A stretch of 12,288 nucleotides of DNA from positions 1 to 12,288 of the forward strand of contig CAZIGM010000049.1 in assembly GCA_964538675.1 (NCBI GenBank). The letters are read 5' to 3'. Source of the DNA: CAZIGM01 sp964538675 (GTDB taxonomy: Bacteria > Bacillota > Bacilli > Tepidibacillales > Tepidibacillaceae). Both the position numbers and the translations under genes were made by a program. Under the pieces are notes generated by a model that was given only the letters and a program-made list of their open reading frames with translations, had not been told where the DNA came from and ran no database searches. Positions 6,238 to 12,288 of the stretch are shown one piece after another; positions within the stretch are counted from its first letter, which is position 1; every line of letters starts with the position of its first letter.

Positions 6238-6583
6238 GATTTCCCCCTAGTAATTATTAAACTATTTTTATCTAATGCCCAAATCATTATACTTTAAAAT
6301 TAATATAAATAAAAGTATTATACAAGTATTAATTATTTAGAATATATTTCACATTTGTGTACGTAGCGCAACTTAATGTAATAGTTATTTAGGGATTTTG
6401 CACTTAGTATGACTATGGAATTATATCCCAACAACAAAACTTTAGCACTTTTTGTAGGTATTATATATTGACAAATAATTTTTAAATAGTCTTGACGTTT
6501 TTCTTTTTCTAAGGGAAACTTATATATGAATAATTAAAAAATTATGTTTGTAAAAAATAAATTAAGTAAGGTGAATTAATGAG
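6238..6583. other. Divergent intergenic region, transporter / nrdR
   Basis: These 346 nt hold no credible gene. On the - strand TATAAT (6291-6286) is the likely transporter -10; its -35 is poor. On the + strand two -35-like sequences, TTGACA (6468-6473) and TTGACG (6492-6497), stand 24 nt apart, but neither has a good -10 at 16-18 nt, so the nrdR promoter is unresolved. CACATTTGTG (6351-6360) is a short inverted repeat. No NrdR-box pair was recognised. Confidence 0.5.
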
Positions 6584-7036
6584 ATGAAATGTCCATATTG
6601 TAATTATAATGGAACAAGAGTATTAGATTCTAGACCAATTAAAGAGGGTAAGTCAATTAGAAGAAGAAGAGAATGTGAATCATGTACCAAGAGATTTAAT
6701 ACATATGAAGAAGTTGAAGAGACGCCAATTTTGGTAATTAAAAAAGATGGTAATAGGGAAGAGTTCGATAGGGAAAAAATATTAAGAGGATTAATTAGAG
6801 CTTGCGAAAAAAGACCAGTTCCGTTGGGTACATTAGAAGAGATAGTTGATGAAGTTGAAAGAGAACTTAGAAACGATATGACATCTGAAGTAGATAGTAA
6901 GCAAATAGGAGAAAAGGTTATGGAGAAGTTATATCATATAGATGAAATATCCTATGTTCGCTTTGCTTCAGTATATCGACAATTTAAGGATATAAATGTA
7001 TTTATTAGCGAAATATCAGAACTATTTAGAAAGTGA
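6584..7036 (+). CDS. nrdR: Transcriptional repressor NrdR
   Basis: NrdR is the ATP/dATP-sensing repressor of ribonucleotide reductase genes. The 150-residue product has the standard length and both domains: a zinc ribbon with Cys3, Cys6, Cys31 and Cys34 around the basic stretch RRRRE, then an ATP-cone (about residues 48-138) beginning with LVIKKDGNREEFDREKI. The ATG at 6584 follows AAGGTGA (6568-6574) by 9 nt; an ATG at 6579 hits a stop after one codon. The lipoprotein gene starts 27 nt downstream, so both may share a transcript. In Bacillus nrdR lies directly before dnaB; here the lipoprotein is interposed. Identification is secure. Confidence 0.97.
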   Translation: MKCPYCNYNGTRVLDSRPIKEGKSIRRRRECESCTKRFNTYEEVEETPILVIKKDGNREEFDREKILRGLIRACEKRPVPLGTLEEIVDEVERELRNDMTSEVDSKQIGEKVMEKLYHIDEISYVRFASVYRQFKDINVFISEISELFRK

Positions 7037-7063
7037 ATTTCAAAAAAATAGGAGGGACATCAT

Positions 7064-8620
7064 TTGAAAAGCAAAATATTATTAACTAGCCTATTATTTG
7101 TAGTACTGCTTTCTGCATGTAATAACTCAGAAAAACCAATCGACGTAATAGTGCCGGAAAAAGGTGGACAAATAAATTTAGGAATTAATGACTTTAATAT
7201 TGATCCACTTTCATATCTTGGATCTGAATTTCCTGCAAATAACTTAAATTCAATACTATACAGAGGTTTAATGAAAAACAACGAAAAATTGCAATTAACA
7301 TCAGATCTTGCTGAATCTATAACAATAGATGAAGAGGCTAATAAAGTTGAAATAATCCTAAAAGATAATATAAAATGGGAAGATAAAACTCCGATAACAG
7401 TTGAAGATGTTCAATTTACATATGAATTATATAGTAATAGTAGCTACAATGGTTATTGGAAGTCGTATACCTTTAATATTTTGGGAACTGATCTCTATAG
7501 GGTTAAAGAGGAAGAACATGTTATGGGCATAGTAATATCTTCTAAAGAAAGAAGCATTATTATTTCATATGAAGATTTAATGGCTAAAGACTTGGAGTTC
7601 TTGACTGCGCCAATTTTATCTAAGCAACAATTAATGGAAAAACCGTCGATAGCTGATATAAAGGAGTTATCTTTTCAGGGTCAATTATTGACTAATGGAC
7701 CGTTCAAAATAGAAAAGAAATATGATTCAGTGTTATTGTTGGCTAGAAATGATGCTTTTGAGGAAAATGTTTTTCTGGATAAAATAATAATTTCAAATAA
7801 TGTTGATAAAACCAGCTACGATATTATGTTAGGAGTACCTGCAGATATTGAGAATGAAGTTTTTACTTCAAGAGATGTACTAGCTATTGAAGGTCAAGCT
7901 TATGAATATCTGGGAATGAATTTAAATGCTCCAGAATTTTCAGATTTGTCCACAAGAAAAGCACTAGCATCAGTAATAAATTACAGTGAGATAATTAATA
8001 ATATTTATAAAGGTTATGCGCATAAACCACTATCACCAATTCATCCTCAATCATGGGCTTATGTTGCGAACGAGTCATACTATGGAATAGAGGAAGCTCA
8101 AGCGATACTTACTCAAAAGAATTTAAACTTGCAATTAGCTTATGAGGATACTATATTATACCAAGTTATGGCAAATCAAATATCTAATGATCTAAGTGAA
8201 TATGGTGTAAATATTGAACTTAAACCTATTCCGAAGAATCAATATATTCCAACACTTTTTTATAAAGGTGAATTTGATCTGTTTCTAGCAAGCTGGGCAT
8301 ATGAATATGATCCAGTTTATGAGAATGAAAAATGGTTAGCGAAAAATGACGTTCTGGAAAATGGATATAATGTTAGTCATGTAAATGATGAAGTGTCAGA
8401 TAATTTCTTATTAAATGGTGGAATAGTATCAATAGAAGAGGCAAGACTACAGCATTATACTGATTGGCAAAATTATTTTATGAGTCAATACTATATTATT
8501 CCGTTAGCAAGTCCACAAACAATTTATTTATATAAACCAGATTTACATGTCAATATTACAAACAGTTTAGTCCCATATGTTGATATTCAAAACTGGTGGA
8601 AAGAAAAAACTGACAAGTAA
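7064..8620 (+). CDS. Family 5 extracellular solute-binding lipoprotein (peptide/nickel type)
   Basis: A 518-residue lipoprotein anchored outside the membrane, related to the DppA/OppA substrate-binding proteins of ABC importers. The signal peptide ends in the lipobox LSAC, with the lipidated Cys at residue 19. The mature part has the early ILYRGLM segment, the family signature KWEDKTPITVEDVQFTYE (104-121), a TNGPFKIEK segment near 220, and the C-terminal half containing FDLFLASWAYEYDP. It starts at TTG (7064), chosen because GGAGGG (7051-7056) lies 7 nt upstream and the signal peptide begins there. No permease or ATPase genes are nearby, so it may supply a distant transporter or act as a sensor or pheromone receptor. 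Substrate cannot be told. Confidence 0.88.
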   Translation: MKSKILLTSLLFVVLLSACNNSEKPIDVIVPEKGGQINLGINDFNIDPLSYLGSEFPANNLNSILYRGLMKNNEKLQLTSDLAESITIDEEANKVEIILKDNIKWEDKTPITVEDVQFTYELYSNSSYNGYWKSYTFNILGTDLYRVKEEEHVMGIVISSKERSIIISYEDLMAKDLEFLTAPILSKQQLMEKPSIADIKELSFQGQLLTNGPFKIEKKYDSVLLLARNDAFEENVFLDKIIISNNVDKTSYDIMLGVPADIENEVFTSRDVLAIEGQAYEYLGMNLNAPEFSDLSTRKALASVINYSEIINNIYKGYAHKPLSPIHPQSWAYVANESYYGIEEAQAILTQKNLNLQLAYEDTILYQVMANQISNDLSEYGVNIELKPIPKNQYIPTLFYKGEFDLFLASWAYEYDPVYENEKWLAKNDVLENGYNVSHVNDEVSDNFLLNGGIVSIEEARLQHYTDWQNYFMSQYYIIPLASPQTIYLYKPDLHVNITNSLVPYVDIQNWWKEKTDK

Positions 8621-8653
8621 AATGTTAAAAAATGATTGATTTATCTCTAATTT

Positions 8654-8680
8654 AGCCCTTTTATTATTTAAAGGGCTTTT
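8654..8680 (+). terminator. Terminator after the lipoprotein gene
   Basis: AGCCCTTT (8654-8661) pairs with AAAGGGCT (8670-8677) around an 8-nt A/T loop and is followed by a short T-run. It separates the nrdR-lipoprotein unit from dnaB, which must then start from a promoter within 8680-8741. Confidence 0.88.
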
Positions 8681-8741
8681 GTGATTTTTCTATGTTAAAA
8701 TAATAGATAATTAGCAATTGATTAAAAGGAGACAGAATTAT

Positions 8742-10169
8742 ATGTCAAATGTTTACAATGAAATTACCCCACAAGATACATATATTGTAGTAGTACATAA
8801 TTCAATTGGGGTATCATATATAACGTATTTAATAGAGTTGTATCAACCAATAATTGGAGTAGAGGCCATAAGTCTTTATTTAACATTACATAATCATATA
8901 TCAATGGTTGAGTCGGGCTATTCAAATAACTGTTTGCATCGTCAACTGGTAAGTAAAATGAATCTTTCGTTTCCTGTATTAATGAAAGCAAGAAAAACAT
9001 TAGAAGCAGTAGGTTTGCTAACAAGTAAAAGATTTAAACATAATGAGAGTGACAAATATATATATGAATATACATTACTATGCCCACTCTTACCCAGATA
9101 TTTTTTTCAAAGTGATGTTTTGAGTATGCTTTTAATAAATCGAATTGGTAAGCTTAATTATCAGCAGCTAAAAGGAAAGCTACTTAAAAGTTGGGATAAA
9201 GAAAAATACATAATGGAGGAAGAGATTACAAAGTCATTTGACGAGGTATTTGATTTTGTTCTTTCTTCAGAATTACAAGCAGCTGCTGCATCAGAAGTAG
9301 AGGATATATTTCAACCATGTAATTATATTGATGAGAGTAACAATAGTATTAAAATTAAGAGAAATTATTTAGATTTTGATTTTATAAAAGGCATGGTTAG
9401 TAACTTGTACCAATTGGATAAAAATCTTAATAAAAAAATAAACACCTTATTGCAGGAATTAGCATTTCTTTACCAACTTTCAGATATGGAAATAATCAAT
9501 TTATTAAATGATCACTTTATATATGATGAGAATGGAAGTATAGATGAAGAACAGCTAAGAAATAGAGCACGAGAAAAATATCAATATAGTAACAAGGATG
9601 TACGAGCAATCAAAAAAGATGATATACATACTGAATCTATAGATAAGAGCTCAAATATTGGTGAAAAAGCAAAAAGGCACAAACTGATATTAGAAAACTA
9701 TTCTCCTATTGAATTAATACAACAATATCAAGGGGGAGGAAAAATCCCAGATTCCGATATAAAAATTATTGATAGTTTGCTATATGAATACAAGCTTCCT
9801 ACCGGAATAGTAAATGTTTTAATTGAATATGTGATGCTTTCAAATGATTATAAACTACCAAAGAAACTTATAGAAAAAATTGCAGGTCATTGGAAAAGAT
9901 TAAAAATTAATACTGTTGAGGAAGCTTTAGAAGTAGCAAAAAAAGAACATCAATTGTATAAAGAATGGACAGTTCCAAATAGTACAAAAAGTTCTACTAA
10001 AAAAACAAAGGGTAAAACTTTTACGAAAGATAAAAAGGAAAAAATTCCAGATTATATTTTAAAACAAGATGAGAAATATCATAACAATAAAGATGGTAAG
10101 GATGAAAATGAGATAGACCCAGATGAGTTAATTGAAATTAATCGTTTATTAAAGGAATTAAATGAGTAA
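8742..10169 (+). CDS. dnaB: Replication initiation and membrane attachment protein DnaB (Bacillus type)
   Basis: This is the Bacillus-type DnaB helicase co-loader, not the E. coli helicase of the same name. It acts with DnaD and DnaI to load the replicative helicase at oriC and at restart sites. The 475-residue product has an N-terminal winged-helix region (about 1-110), a helical middle, and the C-terminal DnaD/DnaB domain (about 320-405) with the hallmark YQGGGKIPDSDIKIIDSLL and KLPKKLIEKIAGHWKRLKI. It ends in a Lys-rich, probably disordered tail. AAGGAGA (8726-8732) places the start at ATG 8742; a TTG at 8718 in frame would put that site inside the gene. dnaI, usually next, does not follow. 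Identification is secure. Confidence 0.94.
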   Translation: MSNVYNEITPQDTYIVVVHNSIGVSYITYLIELYQPIIGVEAISLYLTLHNHISMVESGYSNNCLHRQLVSKMNLSFPVLMKARKTLEAVGLLTSKRFKHNESDKYIYEYTLLCPLLPRYFFQSDVLSMLLINRIGKLNYQQLKGKLLKSWDKEKYIMEEEITKSFDEVFDFVLSSELQAAAASEVEDIFQPCNYIDESNNSIKIKRNYLDFDFIKGMVSNLYQLDKNLNKKINTLLQELAFLYQLSDMEIINLLNDHFIYDENGSIDEEQLRNRAREKYQYSNKDVRAIKKDDIHTESIDKSSNIGEKAKRHKLILENYSPIELIQQYQGGGKIPDSDIKIIDSLLYEYKLPTGIVNVLIEYVMLSNDYKLPKKLIEKIAGHWKRLKINTVEEALEVAKKEHQLYKEWTVPNSTKSSTKKTKGKTFTKDKKEKIPDYILKQDEKYHNNKDGKDENEIDPDELIEINRLLKELNE

Positions 10170-10234
10170 TAAAGAAAAAGGAAATTATTAATAATATGGG
10201 TTAGTATCTATTTTACAAGGAAAGAGATGGTCTT

Positions 10235-11161
10235 ATGTTATATCAAATTGAAGATAAATTTGTAATAGCAGTGGCTTCTAGTGCACTTTTTGATTTAGAT
10301 GAAGCAGACAAAATATTTAGAGAAAAGGGCGAAGAAGAGTATAGAAAATATCAACGTGAACATGAAAGTGATATATTGAATAAGGGTGTTGTTTTCCCAC
10401 TAATAAAACGATTGTTAAATATAGATACTAAAGACCAACCTGTTGAAGTAGTGTTATTGTCAAGAAACGACCCAGATACTGGATTAAGAGTTTTTAAATC
10501 AATAGAACATTACGGGTTACCAATAAGTAGGGCATCATTTGTCGCAGGAAACAACCCATTTCATTATATGGAGACGTTTAATGCATCATTATTTTTATCT
10601 GGTAATCCTGAGGATGTTAAAGAAGCTGTTAAACATGGATTCCCAGCAGGATGTATATACCCTTCTGATTATATTGATGATGACAATGATCAAGAGCTTA
10701 GAATTGCATTTGATTTTGATGGAATAATAGCGGATGATTCAGCTGAGACTGTTTTTCAAAAAGGAGCTTTGGAACTCTTTCATTCTCATGAAAAACTAAA
10801 AGCTGGAGAACCACTTCCAGCTGGACCTCTTTTGAGATTTTTCAAAGAAATATCAAAACTTCAAAAGCGAGAGATTGAGAAAAACAATATTAATTCTACT
10901 TATAAACCTAAAATAAGAGTAGCCATTGCTACTGCAAGAAATGCTCCAGCACATGAGAGAGTTATAACAACATTAAGAAAACTAGATATTAGAGTAGATG
11001 AAGCTTTTTTTCTAGGGGGAATTGATAAAGCAAGAGTGCTTAAAGTGTTTAAGCCACATATATTTTTTGATGATCAAGTCGGTCATATAGAGGGTGTAGC
11101 AAGAGAATTCCCTTCTGTTCATGTACCTTTTGGTGTAACAAACAAGTTAAATAAGGAATAG
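10235..11161 (+). CDS. 5'-nucleotidase, cytosolic cN-I-like family
   Basis: A 308-residue soluble protein that should dephosphorylate nucleoside 5'-monophosphates. It matches the 5'-nucleotidase family related to animal cytosolic 5'-nucleotidase I (Pfam 5-nucleotidase), a HAD-type fold. Motif I is DFDG at residues 160-163, the two Asp being the nucleophile and acid/base. Motif II is around ATAR (232-235), motif III includes the Lys in GGIDKAR (261-267), and motif IV is FFDDQ (277-281). The N-terminal part (LLSRNDPDTGLRVFKSIEHYGL) is typical of the family. It lies 65 nt after dnaB with no terminator between, so it is probably co-transcribed, in the slot where dnaI is expected. The preferred base is unknown. 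Confidence 0.85.
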   Translation: MLYQIEDKFVIAVASSALFDLDEADKIFREKGEEEYRKYQREHESDILNKGVVFPLIKRLLNIDTKDQPVEVVLLSRNDPDTGLRVFKSIEHYGLPISRASFVAGNNPFHYMETFNASLFLSGNPEDVKEAVKHGFPAGCIYPSDYIDDDNDQELRIAFDFDGIIADDSAETVFQKGALELFHSHEKLKAGEPLPAGPLLRFFKEISKLQKREIEKNNINSTYKPKIRVAIATARNAPAHERVITTLRKLDIRVDEAFFLGGIDKARVLKVFKPHIFFDDQVGHIEGVAREFPSVHVPFGVTNKLNKE

Positions 11162-11210
11162 TATTTTTTTCTTTTACTAATGAATAATGTAAATATAGGT
11201 GGTATTATTG

Positions 11211-11561
11211 ATGATTGTATTTAGCATAATGAGAACTATATTAATTGGTATTAGTTTTCTTGGATTTATAAGCCCATTATTATTTTATCCGTGGATTCAT
11301 GGTGATTATGATAGATATTTATGGATTATTCATCAAGGTTACCCATGTAATAGTATGGGTAGTGGATCTTGGCAATTATGGTACTTAGTTATTTTACCAT
11401 GGATAATATCAATATTAATATTAGGAAGCGTTATTATTTTCAGCAAAGAAAACACAAAAGAGTTATTTTGGGGATTAATTATTGGCGGTGGCTTTATAAT
11501 TTCTTTTTGGTTATTAATGTTTTATAAGCCTAATTTATTTATTATGATTATAGGTTGTTAA
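11211..11561 (+). CDS. Small three-helix membrane protein, unknown function
   Basis: I do not recognise this 116-residue protein. It has about three hydrophobic segments (residues 2-25, 57-78 and 86-108). A Trp/Tyr-rich outer loop carries GDYDRYLWIIHQGYPCNSMGS, and the protein ends FIMIIGC. AGGTGG (11197-11202) is spaced 8 nt from the ATG at 11211, so that start is preferred to a GTG at 11199 that overlaps the ribosome binding site. It follows the 5'-nucleotidase gene by 49 nt and precedes the Nudix gene by 39 nt. The good ribosome binding site and typical codon use argue that it is real. No function is suggested by its neighbours. Confidence 0.7.
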   Translation: MIVFSIMRTILIGISFLGFISPLLFYPWIHGDYDRYLWIIHQGYPCNSMGSGSWQLWYLVILPWIISILILGSVIIFSKENTKELFWGLIIGGGFIISFWLLMFYKPNLFIMIIGC

Positions 11562-11600
11562 TGATTGGGAACACATGCGAATTTCAAAGGGGTTCTTAGA

Positions 11601-12032
11601 TTGTTAGAGATTAAATTTTATAAAGATAATGAAATATCAATAGAGGAAATAATGTATGTAGTTATTATGGCAAGATACAATAAAAAATGGATAATGGTTA
11701 GACATATGGACAGAGATACATGGGAGATTCCAGGTGGGCATGTAGAGGTAAATGAAGATTTAGATAGTGCAGCTTATCGTGAATTATATGAAGAGACAGG
11801 AACGATAAGCAGTAAGCTAATCTATATCAGCAAGTATATGGTGACAAATGATGATAAGAAATCATATGGTAAATTATATTTTGCGGAGGTTAATGAGATA
11901 GGTGATTTACCAAAATCAGAGATTAAGGAAATAAAATTTGTTGATAACCTTCCAAGTGATTTAACATATCCTATGATTCAACCATTTTTATTTAAAAGAG
12001 TTATAGATTATCTTGAAAGTAACAATAAATAA
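11601..12032 (+). CDS. Nudix hydrolase (MutT/YtkD-like)
   Basis: A 143-residue Nudix enzyme that hydrolyses a nucleoside diphosphate linked to another group, with Mg ions. The Nudix box is complete: G46-x5-E52-x7-R60-E-L-x-E-E-x-G67, preceded by DRDTWEIPGG. The layout around the box (KW, HMDR, then the box) recalls the 8-oxo-dGTPase YtkD of Bacillus, which would pair well with mutM, but many Nudix proteins share it. The likely start is TTG 11601, served by AAAGGGG (11586-11592) at 8 nt; a TTG at 11565 in frame lacks such a site. No terminator hairpin is seen directly after it; the intergenic TATCCAGATATGATAA motif begins 10 nt after the stop. The substrate is not established. Confidence 0.88.
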   Translation: MLEIKFYKDNEISIEEIMYVVIMARYNKKWIMVRHMDRDTWEIPGGHVEVNEDLDSAAYRELYEETGTISSKLIYISKYMVTNDDKKSYGKLYFAEVNEIGDLPKSEIKEIKFVDNLPSDLTYPMIQPFLFKRVIDYLESNNK

Positions 12033-12041
12033 ATAAATTTA

Positions 12042-12057
12042 TATCCAGATATGATAA
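12042..12057 (+). repeat. Intergenic 16-nt motif, copy 4
   Basis: TATCCAGATATGATAA, identical to copy 2. It lies 9 nt after the Nudix stop and immediately before the palindrome-rich end of the window. Confidence 0.55.
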
Positions 12058-12288
12058 GACCCCCACTTCTACACAAAGTGCACAAGTCACGTTATAATGC
12101 TAAAGCATTAAGTCGTGCTATGTACACAACGAAGATAAACGTCTCACATAAATTCAGGTGGAGTTAAAGAAAACTTGATTTACGCTAGTTTAAATGTAGC
12201 GTAAGTCTTAGTTGCCCTTATACCTTTAGGTGAAAAACTCCATCTGAATAAAGTTCGGCTTTATCCAAATTTTATTAAAAATAAGTTG
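12058..12288. other. Palindrome-rich non-coding segment: structured RNA or mobile-element end
   Basis: No ORF of note is present, but helices are dense. ATTCAGGTGGAGTT (12152-12165) pairs with AACTCCATCTGAAT (12236-12249), 14 bp with one wobble. It encloses GATTTACGCTA (12177-12187) / TAGCGTAAGTC (12197-12207), 11 bp with one wobble, and a small ACC/GGT hairpin (12223-12231). Upstream, CACG (12088-12091) / CGTG (12114-12117) with TAATGC (12095-12100) / GCATTA (12105-12110) form another hairpin; downstream, ATAAAG (12248-12253) / CTTTAT (12259-12264) form one around TTCGG. The G·U pairs in both long helices suit RNA. It could be the end of an IS200/IS605-type or other palindrome-bounded element, possibly with its guide RNA, or a free-standing RNA. 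The segment runs off the window. Confidence 0.5.

Noticed and set aside
6351..6360. CACATTTGTG as an operator in the transporter-nrdR gap
   Set aside because: It is a single short palindrome of a kind common in AT-rich DNA and is not placed against a recognisable promoter.
12058..12288. T-box leader or CRISPR array at the window end
   Set aside because: No AGGGTGGTACCGCG-type antiterminator sequence and no regularly spaced direct repeats are present.

Overview
The window is an AT-rich stretch of chromosome from an endospore-forming, low-GC Gram-positive bacterium (Firmicutes). Three things support this: an alpha/beta-type small acid-soluble spore protein gene, strong GGAGG-type ribosome binding sites with TTG starts, and the gene order mutM - ytaF - coaE - gapB - speD - nrdR - dnaB. 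From memory, that order is the conserved Bacillus-type block downstream of polA. I cannot name the species.

Layout. Positions 1-628 hold the 3' part of mutM, then ytaF (742-1395) and coaE (1419-2009), all on the + strand. Positions 2008-2212 are a repeat-rich intergenic region: a long palindromic repeat unit sits between two near-identical copies of a terminator hairpin. gapB (2398-3435) follows, with two boxes in its promoter that fit the CcpN operator consensus. An sspA-like spore gene reads back on the - strand (3534-3767) behind a CATACTA sigma-G-type -10 box. speD (4119-4508) has its own well-spaced promoter and a leader of about 140 nt that can fold and could mask its ribosome binding site. 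A bidirectional terminator separates it from a - strand Na/phosphate cotransporter (4612-6237). After a divergent gap of 346 nt come nrdR (6584-7036), a solo peptide-binding-type lipoprotein (7064-8620), the replication initiation gene dnaB (8742-10169), a 5'-nucleotidase (10235-11161), a small membrane protein of unknown function (11211-11561) and a Nudix hydrolase (11601-12032). The last 230 nt have no convincing ORF but contain several strong nested helices. They could be a structured RNA or the end of a palindrome-rich mobile element that continues beyond the window.

How the genes fit together. The core is housekeeping: oxidised-guanine repair (mutM, possibly helped by the Nudix enzyme), CoA synthesis (coaE), gluconeogenic GAPDH (gapB), spermidine synthesis (speD), control of ribonucleotide reductase (nrdR) and replication start (dnaB). 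The spore gene, the transporter, the lipoprotein and the genes after dnaB interrupt this ancestral order. dnaI, expected directly after dnaB, is absent from the window.

The observations most worth following are the speD leader, the structured 3' end, the repeat between the twin terminators, and a 16-nt intergenic motif (TATCCAGATATGATAA and relatives) found at four places, including next to two of the repeat regions. No wholly new protein system is evident; the novelty candidates are non-coding.
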